Positions 8,316-17,786 are shown, counted from the stretch's first letter. The stretch: 64,000 nucleotides of DNA from Nocardiopsis sp. YSL2 (GCF_030555055.1 NZ_JAMOAO010000001.1:1240001-1304000); one strand, 5' to 3'. Translations and numbers: made by a program. The notes: generated from the letters alone by a model not told the origin.

Positions 8316-8554
8316 GTGTCACTCCTCGACGTTCCTGCGTGCGGGCACACCGAAGCCAGGCAGGACACAGTGGTCCCCTGGAACGGTGAGAGGGGGTGGG
8401 TGGACATCCGTTCCATGCCTGTTTCAGCCGGAACGTGCCCTAGGCAACATTAGCCGCGTAACCCGCGTAACATGACCCACATTCATTGCGTTTGTCTGGA
8501 CGAATGCCCCGGATCCGTGCGGCACGGCGCAACAATACGCACGATGGCGTGATA

Positions 8555-8570
8555 CATGTCACGTGACATG
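8555..8570. promoter_or_regulatory. Perfect 16-bp palindrome upstream of permease
   Basis: CATGTCACGTGACATG is a perfect dyad lying 240 bases upstream of the permease start, in a 543-base gap (8316-8858). Nearby AT-richer DNA (8440-8560) includes CGCGTAACCCGCGTAAC, a short direct repeat, and is the likely permease promoter zone. No regulator could be assigned. Confidence 0.4.
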
Positions 8571-8693
8571 ACGCAGTGTGTCCACGCGCGCGTGACCTGC
8601 GGTTTCACCCGTGTCCGCGGCACGCCCCGGGCCCGACGGGCCGCCCGGCGGACGCTGACAGGCAGGCGGGCGGCCGGACGGGGTCGTGTGGTG

Positions 8694-8767
8694 GCGGAGC
8701 GGCGGAGCGGCGGAGCGGCGGAGCGGCGGCCAAGGCGACCGCGTGGCCGCGTGGCCGCGTGGCCGCG
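8694..8767. repeat. Two short octamer tandem repeats
   Basis: GCGGAGCG is repeated four times in register (8694-8725). After 15 bases, GCGTGGCC is repeated three times (8741-8764) with a partial fourth. Both have an exact period of eight bases. They lie between the permease promoter zone and the ispG terminator and do not encode anything I can support. Confidence 0.75.
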
Positions 8768-8776
8768 AGCATGAGA

Positions 8777-8813
8777 AAACCCGCCCCGCCTCTCGGTGGA
8801 GGGGGACGGGTTT
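8777..8813 (-). terminator. Rho-independent-type terminator of ispG
   Basis: On the minus strand, AAACCCGTCCCC pairs with GGGGCGGGTTTT (one mismatch), and CTCC/GGAG extends the stem inward. The 3' arm ends in a TTTT run. It begins about 45 bases past the ispG stop. Confidence 0.75.
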
Positions 8814-8858
8814 CGGCGGCGCCGGACGGCCGGAGAACAGTCCGCAGCCGTCGGTGGA

Positions 8859-10016
8859 TCAGCCGGCCACGGCCACGGTGGGCTCACCGGGCTCGACACC
8901 GGACTCGCCCATCTGCTCGGCGATGCGCATGGCCTCCTCGATGAGGGTCTCCACGATCTTGGACTCGGGGACGGTCTTGATGACCTCGCCCTTGACGAAG
9001 ATCTGGCCCTTGCCGTTGCCGGAGGCCACACCGAGGTCGGCCTCGCGCGCCTCGCCCGGGCCGTTCACCACGCAGCCCATGACGGCCACGCGCAGCGGCA
9101 CCTCCATGCCCTCCAGACCCGCGGTGACCTCTTCGGCGAGCGTGTAGACGTCCACCTGCGCCCGGCCGCAGCTGGGGCAGGAGACGATCTCCAGGCCGCG
9201 CTCGCGCAGGCCCAGGGACTCCAGGATCTGGGCGCCCACCTTGACCTCCTCGGCCGGCGGGGCCGACAGGGAGACGCGGATGGTGTCGCCGATGCCCTCG
9301 GAGAGCAGGGCGCCGAAGGCCACGGCCGACTTGATGGTGCCCTGGAAGGCCGGGCCCGCCTCGGTGACGCCCAGGTGGAGCGGGTAGTCGCAGGCCTCGG
9401 CGAGCTGCCGGTAGGCGTTGACCATCACGACGGGGTCGTTGTGCTTGACCGAGATCTTGATGTCGCGGAAGTCGTGCTCCTCGAACAGCGAGCACTCCCA
9501 CAGCGCCGACTCCACCATCGCCTCCGGCGTGGCCTTGCCGTACTTGGCGAGCAGGCGCTTGTCCAGCGAGCCGGCGTTGACACCGATGCGGATCGGGGTC
9601 CCGGTGTCCTTGGCGGCCCGGGCGATCTCGGCGACCTTGTCGTCGAACTTCTTGATGTTGCCCGGGTTCACGCGCACCGCCGCGCAACCGGCCTCGATGG
9701 CCGCGAACACGTACTTGGGCTGGAAGTGGATGTCGGCGATGACCGGGATCTGCGACTTCTTGGCGATGATCGGCAGCGCGTCGGCGTCGTCGTTGGTGGG
9801 CACGGCCACCCGGACGATCTGGCAGCCGGAGGCGGTCAGTTCGGCGATCTGCTGGAGCGTCGCGTTGATGTCGGAGGTACGGGTGGTCGTCATCGACTGC
9901 ACCGAGACCGGGGCGTCCCCGCCGACGGGGACGTTTCCCACCATGATCTGCCGGGAGCGCCGACGGGTCGCCAAAGGGCGCGGCGGAGTGGTGGGAATGC
10001 CGAGATCGATGGACAC
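8859..10016 (-). CDS. ispG: 4-hydroxy-3-methylbut-2-enyl diphosphate synthase (flavodoxin-type)
   Basis: IspG/GcpE, the penultimate step of the MEP pathway, converting ME-cPP to HMBPP with a 4Fe-4S cluster. Visible landmarks are [20 protein letters not shown], the TIM-barrel strands IPVIADIHF and VRVNPGNI, and the C-terminal cluster ligands in SCPSCGR and [10 protein letters not shown]. The length of 385 residues is normal for the two-domain bacterial enzyme. The start is GTG at 10016 with GAGG about ten bases upstream; the frame continues upstream only as proline/arginine-rich noise. It is grouped with dxr and rseP on one strand, the standard actinobacterial arrangement, with a 229-base gap before it. 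Confidence 0.97.
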   Translation of the reverse strand: MSIDLGIPTTPPRPLATRRRSRQIMVGNVPVGGDAPVSVQSMTTTRTSDINATLQQIAELTASGCQIVRVAVPTNDDADALPIIAKKSQIPVIADIHFQPKYVFAAIEAGCAAVRVNPGNIKKFDDKVAEIARAAKDTGTPIRIGVNAGSLDKRLLAKYGKATPEAMVESALWECSLFEEHDFRDIKISVKHNDPVVMVNAYRQLAEACDYPLHLGVTEAGPAFQGTIKSAVAFGALLSEGIGDTIRVSLSAPPAEEVKVGAQILESLGLRERGLEIVSCPSCGRAQVDVYTLAEEVTAGLEGMEVPLRVAVMGCVVNGPGEAREADLGVASGNGKGQIFVKGEVIKTVPESKIVETLIEEAMRIAEQMGESGVEPGEPTVAVAG

Positions 10017-10245
10017 GCTTGATTCACCTCGTCTACCGCCCGGAGGGAGGGGCGGCACTTGAAATCTTCCGATAGAGGGCGCCTGGCGCGGCGCGCGGTG
10101 CCGCGTCCGAGTGTGCGCACGGCCGACCGGTGGAATCGGCGGCTCGGGCCGCATCACCGTTCCCGGATCGCGATCCCAAGGTTACCTGCACCTACGGGGC
10201 CGACCGGCAGGCCCGCCGACACCGCCCCGTCGGATCTTCCCGCCG

Positions 10246-11601
10246 TCAACCGAACAGTCTGACCGGGTTGACCACGTCGGCGATCAGCAGCACCACGCTG
10301 AAGACCAGGAAGCACGCGACCACGACGTAGGCGACCGGTGTCAGCAGTGCCACGTCCACCGGCCCCGGGTCGGGCCGCTTGGTCAGTCTCGCCCAGCCGC
10401 GCTTGATCCACTCCCAGATCGCACCCGCCATGTGACCGCCGTCCAGCGGCAGGATCGGGAGCATGTTGAAGGCGAACAGGAAGAGGTTGACCCCGGCCAG
10501 GATCTGGATCATCAGCGCCGCGGTGTCGGCGACCGGCAGCCCCTGCGACATGATCTCGCCGCCGATGCGGGAGATGCCGACGATACCCACCGGGGAGTCC
10601 TGCGTGCGCTGCTCGCCCAGGAAGGCGGCGGCGAACACCTCCGGGACCCGGCTGGGCAGGTTGATGAGGGCCTCGCCGACGGCGACGAGCATGCTGCCCA
10701 TCTCCGCCGCGGACTCCCCCAGGGTGAGCGGCGCCCGCTCGTTGAGGAAGACGATGCCGAGGAAGCCCACCGTCTCGGTCCGGTAGACGGCGAAGCCCTC
10801 GTCGTCGTAGACCCGTTCGCCGTCGGCGTCGGTCTCGTAGAGGATCTCGCCCTCGGCGTCGCGCGCGGGCAGCTCGTTCTCGATGATGTCGACGTCGAAG
10901 GCGCGCGGCTCGCCGTCGCGCTCGACGACGATCTCGGTGCTGCCCAGCGACCGCCGGATCAGCTGGTTGGCGGAGTTCCAGTCGGGCGCGGGCTCCCCGT
11001 CCACCGAGACGATGACGTCGCCCGGCTCCAGGCCGGCCTCCGCCGCCGGGGTGGGCGGCAGGCCCTCGCAGTCGCTGACCGAGCTGCCCACGGGCGCCAC
11101 GCACTCGCTGACCGCACCGATGGTGGTGGTGCTCTGCGGGACGCCGATGCCCATGAACAGAATGGCGAGCAGGATCGCGGCCAGCACGACGTTCATCGCC
11201 GGGCCGGCGAACATGACGATCAGCCGCTTCCACGGCGCCCGCTGGTAGAACTGGCGGTCCTGGTCCTCCGGCGCCAGCTCGACGTAGGAGGCCTCACGGG
11301 CGTCCTCGGCCATCGCCCGCCAGCGCGAGAGCTTGCGGCCCCCGTCGTCGGGGGTCCTGCGCGCCGGCGGCAGCATGCCGACCATGCGCACGAATCCGCC
11401 GAGGGGGACGAGCTTGACGCCGTACTCGGTCTCCCCGCGCCGGACGGACCAGAGGGTCTTGCCGAAACCGACCATGTACTCGGTGCACTTGATGCCGAAC
11501 ATCTTGGCCGTGGAGAGGTGACCGAGTTCGTGCCAGGCGATCGAGAACAACAGTCCCAGTACGAACAGGATGATCCCGATCACGGTCATCGCCAGGACCA
11601 T
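10246..11601 (-). CDS. rseP: Site-2 intramembrane zinc metalloprotease (RseP/Rip1-like)
   Basis: An M50-family protease of 451 residues. The zinc motif HELGH lies in the first transmembrane segment (about residues 24-28), and the third ligand region LPILPLDGGH lies near the C-terminus. Between them is a PDZ domain (AAEAGLEPGDVIVSVDGEP, about 190-210). Such proteases cut membrane anti-sigma factors and other substrates after site-1 cleavage. The ATG at 11601 has GAGGAG six bases upstream. It lies 27 bases downstream of dxr, so co-transcription is likely. Which anti-sigma factor it acts on is unknown here. Confidence 0.95.
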   Translation of the reverse strand: MVLAMTVIGIILFVLGLLFSIAWHELGHLSTAKMFGIKCTEYMVGFGKTLWSVRRGETEYGVKLVPLGGFVRMVGMLPPARRTPDDGGRKLSRWRAMAEDAREASYVELAPEDQDRQFYQRAPWKRLIVMFAGPAMNVVLAAILLAILFMGIGVPQSTTTIGAVSECVAPVGSSVSDCEGLPPTPAAEAGLEPGDVIVSVDGEPAPDWNSANQLIRRSLGSTEIVVERDGEPRAFDVDIIENELPARDAEGEILYETDADGERVYDDEGFAVYRTETVGFLGIVFLNERAPLTLGESAAEMGSMLVAVGEALINLPSRVPEVFAAAFLGEQRTQDSPVGIVGISRIGGEIMSQGLPVADTAALMIQILAGVNLFLFAFNMLPILPLDGGHMAGAIWEWIKRGWARLTKRPDPGPVDVALLTPVAYVVVACFLVFSVVLLIADVVNPVRLFG

Positions 11602-11628
11602 GCATCTCTCCTCAAGCCGGTTGGGGAC

Positions 11629-12879
11629 CTAACCCGCGAGCAGCTCGTGTGCGCGGGCCCGGGCCCAGCTGTCAGCGGCGTACACGTCGCCGAGGGTCAG
11701 CTCCGAGGGCGACGGCCCCCGTTGCCCCGCCCGCTGGTGATCCGAGACTACCCGTGCCACAGTGTCCATGATGGCCGGGAACGCGAGGTTTCCCTTCAGG
11801 AAGGCGTCGACCGCCTCCTCGTTGGCGGCGTTGTAGACCGCGGGCGCGGTCCCGCCCTCCGCTCCGACCTCGCACGCCAGCCGGACCGCGGGGAAGGCCT
11901 CGTGGTCCAGCGGCTCGAAGGTCCAGTTCTGGGCGGTGGTCCAGTCCAGTCCGGGAGCGGCACCGGGGACCCGGTCGGGAGCGCCCAGGCCGTAGGCGAT
12001 CGGGATCATCATGCTGGGCGGGCTGGCCTTGGCGATGGTGGACCCGTCCACGTACTCCACCATCGAGTGGACGATGGACTGCGGGTGCACGACGACGTCG
12101 ATGCGGTCCAGCGGCATGTCGAACAGAAGGTGGGCCTCGATGACCTCCAGGCCCTTGTTGACCAGGGTCGCGGAGTTGACCGTGATGACCGGGCCCATGC
12201 TCCACGTGGGGTGCCGCAGGGCGTCCTCGGGCGCGACGTCGGCCAGGTCGCGGCGGGTGCGGCCGCGGAAGGGCCCTCCGCTGGCGGTGACGACCAGGCG
12301 GCGCACCTCGTCGCGGCGGGCGTGCACGTGGCCCTGGGCGAGGCTGCCCAGCTCACCCTCGGGCAGGTAGGGGAAGCACTGGGCCAGGGCGTAGTGCTCG
12401 GAGTCGACCGGGACGATCTGGCCGGGTGCGGCCAGATCGCGCACCAGCGGACCGCCGATGATGAGGGACTCCTTGTTGGCCAGCGCGAGCCGGCGGCCGG
12501 CCCACAGGGCGGCGAGGGTGGACTCCAGGCCCAGCGCCCCCGTGATGCCGTTGAGGACGACGTCGCACGCGGATCCGGCCAGCTCGGCGACACCGTCGGC
12601 CCCGGCCAGCACGGTGGCGTCGCTGCCGTGCCCCGACAGCGCCGCGGCCAGCTCGGCCGCGCGTTCGGGGTCGGCCACCGCGACGGTTCCGACACCGAGA
12701 TCGGCCGCCTGTTTGGCGAGCAGGTCCACCCGGCCGCCGCCCGCGGCGAGCCCGACGACCCGGAAGCGCCCCGGATTGCGCTGGACGATGTCGACGGCCT
12801 GGGTCCCGATGGATCCGGTGGAGCCGAGGATCACTACTGTTCGCTGCTGTTCTTCTCGCACGCCCTCATTGTTCCGCAC
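11629..12879 (-). CDS. dxr: 1-deoxy-D-xylulose 5-phosphate reductoisomerase
   Basis: DXR, the second enzyme of the MEP isoprenoid pathway. The NADPH motif [12 protein letters not shown] lies near the N-terminus, the metal-binding region is VPVDSEH, the substrate loop is TASGGPFRG, and [13 protein letters not shown] with a C-terminal helical domain completes the fold. The length of 416 residues is slightly above average because of a C-terminal extension. The start is GTG at 12879 with GGGAG eight bases upstream; a GTG six codons later is poorly spaced. It probably leads the dxr-rseP transcript. Confidence 0.97.
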   Translation of the reverse strand: MRNNEGVREEQQRTVVILGSTGSIGTQAVDIVQRNPGRFRVVGLAAGGGRVDLLAKQAADLGVGTVAVADPERAAELAAALSGHGSDATVLAGADGVAELAGSACDVVLNGITGALGLESTLAALWAGRRLALANKESLIIGGPLVRDLAAPGQIVPVDSEHYALAQCFPYLPEGELGSLAQGHVHARRDEVRRLVVTASGGPFRGRTRRDLADVAPEDALRHPTWSMGPVITVNSATLVNKGLEVIEAHLLFDMPLDRIDVVVHPQSIVHSMVEYVDGSTIAKASPPSMMIPIAYGLGAPDRVPGAAPGLDWTTAQNWTFEPLDHEAFPAVRLACEVGAEGGTAPAVYNAANEEAVDAFLKGNLAFPAIMDTVARVVSDHQRAGQRGPSPSELTLGDVYAADSWARARAHELLAG

Positions 12880-13033
12880 GCGCGCGGCTCCCGCCGACCG
12901 CCTGTGGACAACCGCGGAGCGGGCCGGGGCGGTGCTCCGGGACGGCGACGGCCGCCCGGGAACCGTTCCTCCAGGACGGGCACGGAGGGCTTTACAAGTC
13001 GGCGGCGGTCACTTAACTTGACCCGTGAGTAGG

Positions 13034-13048
13034 TTACTGGCGAGTTAA
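13034..13048. promoter_or_regulatory. TetR-type imperfect dyad upstream of secreted hydrolase
   Basis: TTACTGGCGAGTTAA is a near-palindrome (TTACT-GGCG-AGT[T]AA) of the type bound by many actinobacterial TetR regulators. A further TTAACT at 13013-13018 repeats the AGTTAA arm inverted. It lies 79 bases before the hydrolase ATG, in the gap divergent from dxr. Confidence 0.4.
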
Positions 13049-13126
13049 GCAACCGACCTCCCGACGGCGGGGCGCGACGCCCTCGGGATTCCCTCCCCCG
13101 TCCCCCACCCCCCGAGGTCCCGCCGC

Positions 13127-14797
13127 ATGCACTCCGCGCCCCTTCCTCCGCCCGTGCCCGACCCCCGGACCCCACCGCCCGCCCGCGGGCCCGCGCGCAC
13201 CCTCGCGCGCCTGCTCGCCGGCGCCCTGGCCGCACTGCTGACCGCCGTGCTGCTGCCCGCCGCACCCGCCGCCGCGGCGGTCGGCGCCACGGTCACCCAC
13301 GAGACGATCACCGGCCACGGCGGCGCCGAGCTCCAGGCCAAGGTATTCACCCCCACCGGCGTGGAGGGCCCGCACCCGCTGCTGGTCATGCCCTCCGCCT
13401 GGGGCACCCCCAACCTGATCTACGTCGGCGCCGCCCACCGGCTCGCCCACGAGTCCGGCTACCAGGTGATCGCCTACACCTCCCGCGGCTTCTACGACTC
13501 CGGCGGCGAGATCGAGGTGGCCGGCCCCGAGGACCGCGCCGACGCCAGTGCCGTCATCGACTGGGCGCTGGAGAACACCGACGCCGACCCCGAGCGGATC
13601 GGCATGGGCGGCATCTCCTACGGCGGCGGCATCAGCCTGCTGACCGCCGCCGAGGACGACCGCGTGCGCGCGGTGGCCGCGCTCAGCGGGTGGACCGACC
13701 TGGCCGCCTCCCTCTACCCCGAGGCCACCGTCAACGAGCAGGCCGCCGAGCTGCTGCTGCTGGCCGGAAACCTCACCGGGCGCCCCGGCGAGAGCCTGCG
13801 GGAGATGGAGCGGGAGTACCGGAACGGGAACATCCAGCCGGCCCTGGACCTGGCCCCCGACCGTTCCGTGGCCACCAAGGTCGACAGCATCAACGCCAAC
13901 GGCACCGCCGTCATGCTCGCCAACGCGTGGAACGACGGCATCTTCCCTCCCGGACAGATCACCGACTTCTACGAGGCGCTGGAGGGCCCCAAGCGGCTCA
14001 TGCTGGCCCCCGGCGACCACGCCACCCAGGAGGCGTTCGGCGCGGTCGGCCTGCCCAACGAGATCTGGGCCTCCGTGGGCGACTGGTTCGACCACCACCT
14101 CAAGGGCGAGGCCAACGCCGTCGCCACCGACGACCCGGTCCACGTGCGGCCCAACAACGGACGCGGCGGCTGGACCACCCATCCCGACTGGCCCTCGGTG
14201 ACCGGCTCCACCGAGACCTACTACCTGGACCGCCCGAGCACCCACTGGTTCCGCTGGCAGAGCAGCGGGAACATGGAGCCCGAGCCCTCGACCGACTGGG
14301 GCTACCGGTTCCGCACCGGCATCGGCACGACCGCCCAGAGCGGCACGGTGCTGCTCTCCGGGGCCCTCCAGCAGTTCTTCGACGTGCCGACCGGGGTCTC
14401 GCTGCCCCTGATCGACCGCTACCGGGCCGCCGTGTGGACCAGCCCGCGCTTCCCGGACGGCGCGCGCGTGGCGGGCACGCCCGAGGCGGTGTTCACGCTG
14501 ACGCCGACCGCGCCGGACCAGTCGGTGTTCGTGTACCTGTACGCCATCGACGGCGGCGGCACCGGATCGCTGGTGTCGCACACCCCCCACACCCTGCGCG
14601 ACGCCGTGCCGGGCGAGCCCGTGACGGTGCGCGCGGACCTCCAGCCTGTGGTGTGGGACGTGCCGGCCGGACACCGCCTCGCGGTGGTGGTGGACAGCAA
14701 GGACTACCGCTACGACAGCGAGAGCCGGATCGGCCACCGTGTCACGGTGACCTCCCCGGCGCAGGCACCGACGCAGGTCACGATCCCGCTCGCCTGA
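13127..14797 (+). CDS. Secreted alpha/beta hydrolase, CocE/X-Pro dipeptidyl-peptidase family
   Basis: A 556-residue exported hydrolase. An N-terminal signal peptide has arginines followed by LLAGALAALLTAVLLPAAPAAAA. The catalytic domain shows the nucleophile motif GISYGGG, an acid candidate in NAWNDGIFPP and a histidine in APGDHAT. The C-terminal 200 residues resemble the beta-sandwich of X-Pro dipeptidyl-peptidases and cocaine esterase (VYLYAIDGGG, DVPAGHRLAVVVDSKDYRY). Family members cleave esters, amides or Xaa-Pro peptides; the substrate cannot be told. The ATG at 13127 has GAGG nine bases upstream. It stands alone, divergent from dxr. Confidence 0.88.
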   Translation: MHSAPLPPPVPDPRTPPPARGPARTLARLLAGALAALLTAVLLPAAPAAAAVGATVTHETITGHGGAELQAKVFTPTGVEGPHPLLVMPSAWGTPNLIYVGAAHRLAHESGYQVIAYTSRGFYDSGGEIEVAGPEDRADASAVIDWALENTDADPERIGMGGISYGGGISLLTAAEDDRVRAVAALSGWTDLAASLYPEATVNEQAAELLLLAGNLTGRPGESLREMEREYRNGNIQPALDLAPDRSVATKVDSINANGTAVMLANAWNDGIFPPGQITDFYEALEGPKRLMLAPGDHATQEAFGAVGLPNEIWASVGDWFDHHLKGEANAVATDDPVHVRPNNGRGGWTTHPDWPSVTGSTETYYLDRPSTHWFRWQSSGNMEPEPSTDWGYRFRTGIGTTAQSGTVLLSGALQQFFDVPTGVSLPLIDRYRAAVWTSPRFPDGARVAGTPEAVFTLTPTAPDQSVFVYLYAIDGGGTGSLVSHTPHTLRDAVPGEPVTVRADLQPVVWDVPAGHRLAVVVDSKDYRYDSESRIGHRVTVTSPAQAPTQVTIPLA

Positions 14798-14904
14798 CCC
14801 GGCCCGCCCCGGCCCCGACCGGCACCGGCCCCCTGGACGGCGGCCGGGCGACGCGACTCCCGCCGCGCCGTCCGGCCGCCTCGTTCCCACGAAGCACAGA
14901 CACA

Positions 14905-14926
14905 AACCCAAAGTAGTCTTTGGGTT
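14905..14926. promoter_or_regulatory. 9-bp inverted repeat before secreted protease
   Basis: AACCCAAAG and CTTTGGGTT flank a TAGT spacer, and TTACTCAAAGTA follows at 14925-14936. The site is 27 bases upstream of the protease ATG, in unusually AT-rich DNA. It is either the operator/promoter of the protease or the terminator stem of the hydrolase. There is no T run, so an operator is preferred. Confidence 0.4.
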
Positions 14927-14952
14927 ACTCAAAGTATGCAAGTATCGGGCGC

Positions 14953-15999
14953 ATGAATGTGCCCACCACTCCCAAGATCCTGGCGTGCCTCGCCGCCGCG
15001 GCGGTCCTGCTCGGCGGCACGGCCGCCGCCGACCGGCTCCCCTCCCCCGCCTCCGCCCTCACCCGGACGGTGTCCTCCACCGAGGAGGCCCCCGACCGCG
15101 AGGCGCTGTCGCGGGCGGACGGGGTGTCGCACCAGGCGGCCGCCGTCACCGACGCCGAGCGCCGCGCGGTACTCGACTACTGGACGGTCGACCGCATGGC
15201 GGCGGCCCAGCCGATCAGCATGGCCGCCGTCGACCTCGTGGAGGACGCCCTCCAGCTCTCGGAGCGCGCCGAGGCCGAGCCGCAGGCGGCACCGCACCCC
15301 GACAGCACCGGTGAGCGCTGGACCGCCGGCGGCCTGGTGGCCCGGACGACCGGAAAGGTCTTCCTCACGATGGACGGGCGCGACTTCACGTGCTCGGCGT
15401 CGGTCGTGGACTCGGACAACCGGAGCACGCTGGTCACCGCCGGGCACTGCGCCAAGGACGGCCGCGGCTCATGGGCGAAGAACTGGACGTTCGTGCCCGG
15501 TTACGCCGACGGCGCGTCCCCGCACGGCCGCTACACCGCGCGCGACCTGCTGGTCGCGCCGCGCTGGGACCGCGAGGCCGACGACAGCTACGACTTCGCC
15601 ATGGCGGTGCTCAACACCCGGGACGGCCGGACCGTGCAGGAGGCCGTCGGCGCACAGCGGATCGCGTTCGACACCTGGACCGAGGAGCGCGTGCGCGACG
15701 GCGTGCAGGTGTACACGTTCGGGTACCCGGCCGCCTCCCCGTTCGACGGTCGTGACCTGCACTACTGCTCGGGCCGGACCACGCCCGACACCGGCGGCAC
15801 GACCGCCAACGGCGTCGGCTGCACGATGACCCAGGGCTCCAGCGGCGGCCCGTGGTTCTCCGGTTTCGACACGGGGACGGGCCGCGGCACGATCTCCTCG
15901 GTCGTGAGCTTCAAGTACGCGAGCGACAGGAGCACGCAGTACGGGCCGCGGCTCGGGTCCGCGGCCCATCGCGTGTTCGAGCACGCCGAACGCCTGTAG
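14953..15999 (+). CDS. Secreted trypsin-like serine protease (V8/glutamyl endopeptidase-like)
   Basis: A 348-residue preproprotein. The signal segment is ILACLAAAAVLLGGTAAA, followed by a propeptide of about 100 residues and then the protease domain. The triad is visible as H165 (VTAGHC), D214 (SYDFAMAVL) and S297 (QGSSGGPW, with Ser in place of the usual Asp before the nucleophile). Cysteines at TCSAS/GHC and HYCSG/VGC could form two disulphides. The ATG at 14953 has no clear ribosome site, so translation may depend on a short or leaderless message; the in-frame ATG at 14920 lies inside an inverted repeat and is less likely. It is a single gene ending in a strong hairpin. Confidence 0.88.
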   Translation: MNVPTTPKILACLAAAAVLLGGTAAADRLPSPASALTRTVSSTEEAPDREALSRADGVSHQAAAVTDAERRAVLDYWTVDRMAAAQPISMAAVDLVEDALQLSERAEAEPQAAPHPDSTGERWTAGGLVARTTGKVFLTMDGRDFTCSASVVDSDNRSTLVTAGHCAKDGRGSWAKNWTFVPGYADGASPHGRYTARDLLVAPRWDREADDSYDFAMAVLNTRDGRTVQEAVGAQRIAFDTWTEERVRDGVQVYTFGYPAASPFDGRDLHYCSGRTTPDTGGTTANGVGCTMTQGSSGGPWFSGFDTGTGRGTISSVVSFKYASDRSTQYGPRLGSAAHRVFEHAERL

Positions 16000-16001
16000 G
16001 C

Positions 16002-16029
16002 CGCTCGGCCGGGCGCGCCCGGCCGAGCG
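16002..16029 (+). terminator. Perfect 28-bp palindromic terminator after protease
   Basis: CGCTCGGCCGGGCG is followed directly by its exact reverse complement, starting two bases after the protease stop. It can act in both directions between the convergent protease and aldehyde dehydrogenase genes. Confidence 0.75.
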
Positions 16030-16068
16030 AGCGGCGCGAGGGCGCCGGCGGGGTTCTGAAGGACCGGA

Positions 16069-16099
16069 CAGGTGCGCTCCCGAGGAGGGAGCGCACCTG
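16069..16099 (-). terminator. Hairpin terminator after aldehyde dehydrogenase
   Basis: CAGGTGCGCTCCC and GGGAGCGCACCTG form a 13-bp perfect stem with a GAGGA loop, 21 bases past the stop of the minus-strand gene. The convergent pair therefore has one hairpin per gene. Confidence 0.75.
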
Positions 16100-16120
16100 A
16101 GGGGCCGGCGGCTCCCGGGC

Positions 16121-17545
16121 CTACAGGTCGATCCCGGTGAGCACCAGGACCCGCTCGTAGGTCAGGTCGGTCATCGCCGCGCGCACGCCCTCCTTGCCCA
16201 CGCCCGACTTGCCGACACCGCCGTAGGGCATCTGGTCGGCGCGGAAGGTCGGCACGTCGCCGATGATCACGCCGCCGACCTCCAGTTCGCGGTGGGCCCG
16301 GAACGCGGTCCGCAGGTCCCGGGTGAACACGCCCGCCTGGAGGCCGAAGTCACTGTCGTTGACGGTGGCGAAGGCCTCGTCGGTGCCCGACACCCGCTGC
16401 ACCACCAGCACGGGGCCGAACACCTCCTCGCGCACGACCTTGGCGTCGGCGGGCACGTCGGTGAGGACGGTGGGCGCCACGGTGACGCCGTCGCGCGTAC
16501 CGCCGGTCCGCAGCTTGGCGCCCGCGGCGACGGCCTCGTCGATCCACGCGGCCACGCGAACGGCCGCGCCCTCGTCGACCAGGGGGCCCACGTCCGTGGC
16601 GGGGTCGGCGGGGTCGCCCACACCGAGCGCCTCGACCGCGTCCACCAGGCGGGAGACGAACTCGTCGTGGACGGCGTCGGTGACCACGACGCGCTGGACG
16701 CCGATGCACACCTGGCCCGCCTGGTTGTTGCCGAACAGCGCCACGCGCCCGGCCGCCCAGTACAGGTCGGCGTCGTCGAGCACGACGGCGGCGGCGTTGC
16801 CGCCCAGCTCCAGGGTGACGTGCTTGTGCGGGGCGAGCTTCTGGAGCTCCCACCCGAACTGGCCGCCGGTGAAGGAGATGACCGGGAGGCGCTCGTCGGT
16901 GAGCAGCGCGGCGGCGCGGTCGTTGGGCATCGGCAGGACCGACACCATGCCGCCGGGCAGGGCGGTCTCCGCGATGATCTCCCCGAGGATCAGGGCGGTC
17001 ATCGGCGTCGCGGGCGCGGGCTTGAGGATGATGGGCGCGCCGACCGCGATGGCCGGGGCGATCTTGTGCGCCACCAGGTTGAGCGGGAAGTTGAACGGGG
17101 AGATGCCCAGCACCGGGCCCTGGGGCACGCGGCGCACCAGCGCCATGCGACCGGTGCCGCCGGGGTCGGTGTCCAGGCGCTGGAGCTCGCCGCTGTCGCG
17201 TCGGGACTCCTCGGCCGCCCACCGGAAGACCGAGACCGCGCGGCCCGCCTCGGCCCGCGCCCACTTGATCGGCTTTCCGCTCTCGGCGGTGATGGTCTGG
17301 GCGATCTCCTCGGCGCGTTCGGCCAGGCGCCGGGAGACGTGGTCGAGCGCGTCGGCCCGCACGTGCGCGGGCAGGGCCGCGGCCTCCGGGGAGACCGCGT
17401 GGGCCGCGGCGACGGCCTCCTCGATCTGGGCGACGGAGGGTACGGCGACCGTACCCGCGGTCCGCCCCGTGTAGGGGTTGACGACGGTCATCTCGGTGTC
17501 GCCGGTCGCGGCGGTGCCGGCCAGCCAGAACGGGCGCGTAGTCAT
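16121..17545 (-). CDS. NAD(P)-dependent aldehyde dehydrogenase
   Basis: A 474-residue ALDH-superfamily enzyme. Cofactor-binding region ISPFNFPLNL and ILKPAPATP, general base E246 in LELGGN, and catalytic C280 in NNQAGQVCIGVQR. The normally conserved FTGS motif reads FTGGQFGW. C-terminal bridging elements (EEVFGPVL, YGGVGKSGVGKEG) are intact. The ATG at 17545 has no strong ribosome site; the frame runs a further 32 codons upstream without family similarity. Resemblance is to the lactaldehyde/GapN-like branch, but the substrate is not assignable. It is monocistronic, with its own hairpin. Confidence 0.9.
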   Translation of the reverse strand: MTTRPFWLAGTAATGDTEMTVVNPYTGRTAGTVAVPSVAQIEEAVAAAHAVSPEAAALPAHVRADALDHVSRRLAERAEEIAQTITAESGKPIKWARAEAGRAVSVFRWAAEESRRDSGELQRLDTDPGGTGRMALVRRVPQGPVLGISPFNFPLNLVAHKIAPAIAVGAPIILKPAPATPMTALILGEIIAETALPGGMVSVLPMPNDRAAALLTDERLPVISFTGGQFGWELQKLAPHKHVTLELGGNAAAVVLDDADLYWAAGRVALFGNNQAGQVCIGVQRVVVTDAVHDEFVSRLVDAVEALGVGDPADPATDVGPLVDEGAAVRVAAWIDEAVAAGAKLRTGGTRDGVTVAPTVLTDVPADAKVVREEVFGPVLVVQRVSGTDEAFATVNDSDFGLQAGVFTRDLRTAFRAHRELEVGGVIIGDVPTFRADQMPYGGVGKSGVGKEGVRAAMTDLTYERVLVLTGIDL

Positions 17546-17766
17546 GGCAGTGACGCTAGCCCCCGCGGCCGGGGGCCGCTTTGTCCACGATTGCCAACCT
17601 CGGAGCGGGAGTTGGCCACTCTGGCGCAGGGCCTGCGGCACGCGGGGGGCATCCGACCGGGGGCGTCACCGGTCACGTGCCCCGTGGTCACCGCCGCGGG
17701 GCGGTGGCGTCACCCGAAGACGCGCACAGGTTGTTCGGGTCAACCGACTGGCGTGAGCGCTGTCCT

Positions 17767-17786
17767 TCATCCAGAGTGGTGGATGA
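17767..17786. promoter_or_regulatory. Inverted repeat upstream of the unknown coiled-coil gene
   Basis: TCATCCA and TGGATGA flank a 6-bp spacer, 60 bases upstream of the TTG at 17847. The same 301-base gap (17546-17846) also holds ACCCGAA (17712-17718) facing TTCGGGT (17734-17740), and GCCAAC/GTTGGC at 17593-17616. These are possible operators in the divergent promoter region; none matches a motif I know. Confidence 0.35.

Noticed and set aside
8694..8767. Possible CRISPR-like array
   Set aside because: Units are 8 bp with no spacers; simple tandem repeats only.
8483..9031. A 182-codon minus-strand frame across the permease promoter and the ispG end
   Set aside because: It overlaps ispG in another frame and spans tandem repeats and a terminator; Ser/Arg/Pro low complexity.
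10111..13032. A 973-codon plus-strand open frame
   Set aside because: It is antisense to ispG, rseP and dxr. The product is dominated by Gly, Arg, His, Asp and Gln with no family features, a typical shadow in very GC-rich DNA.
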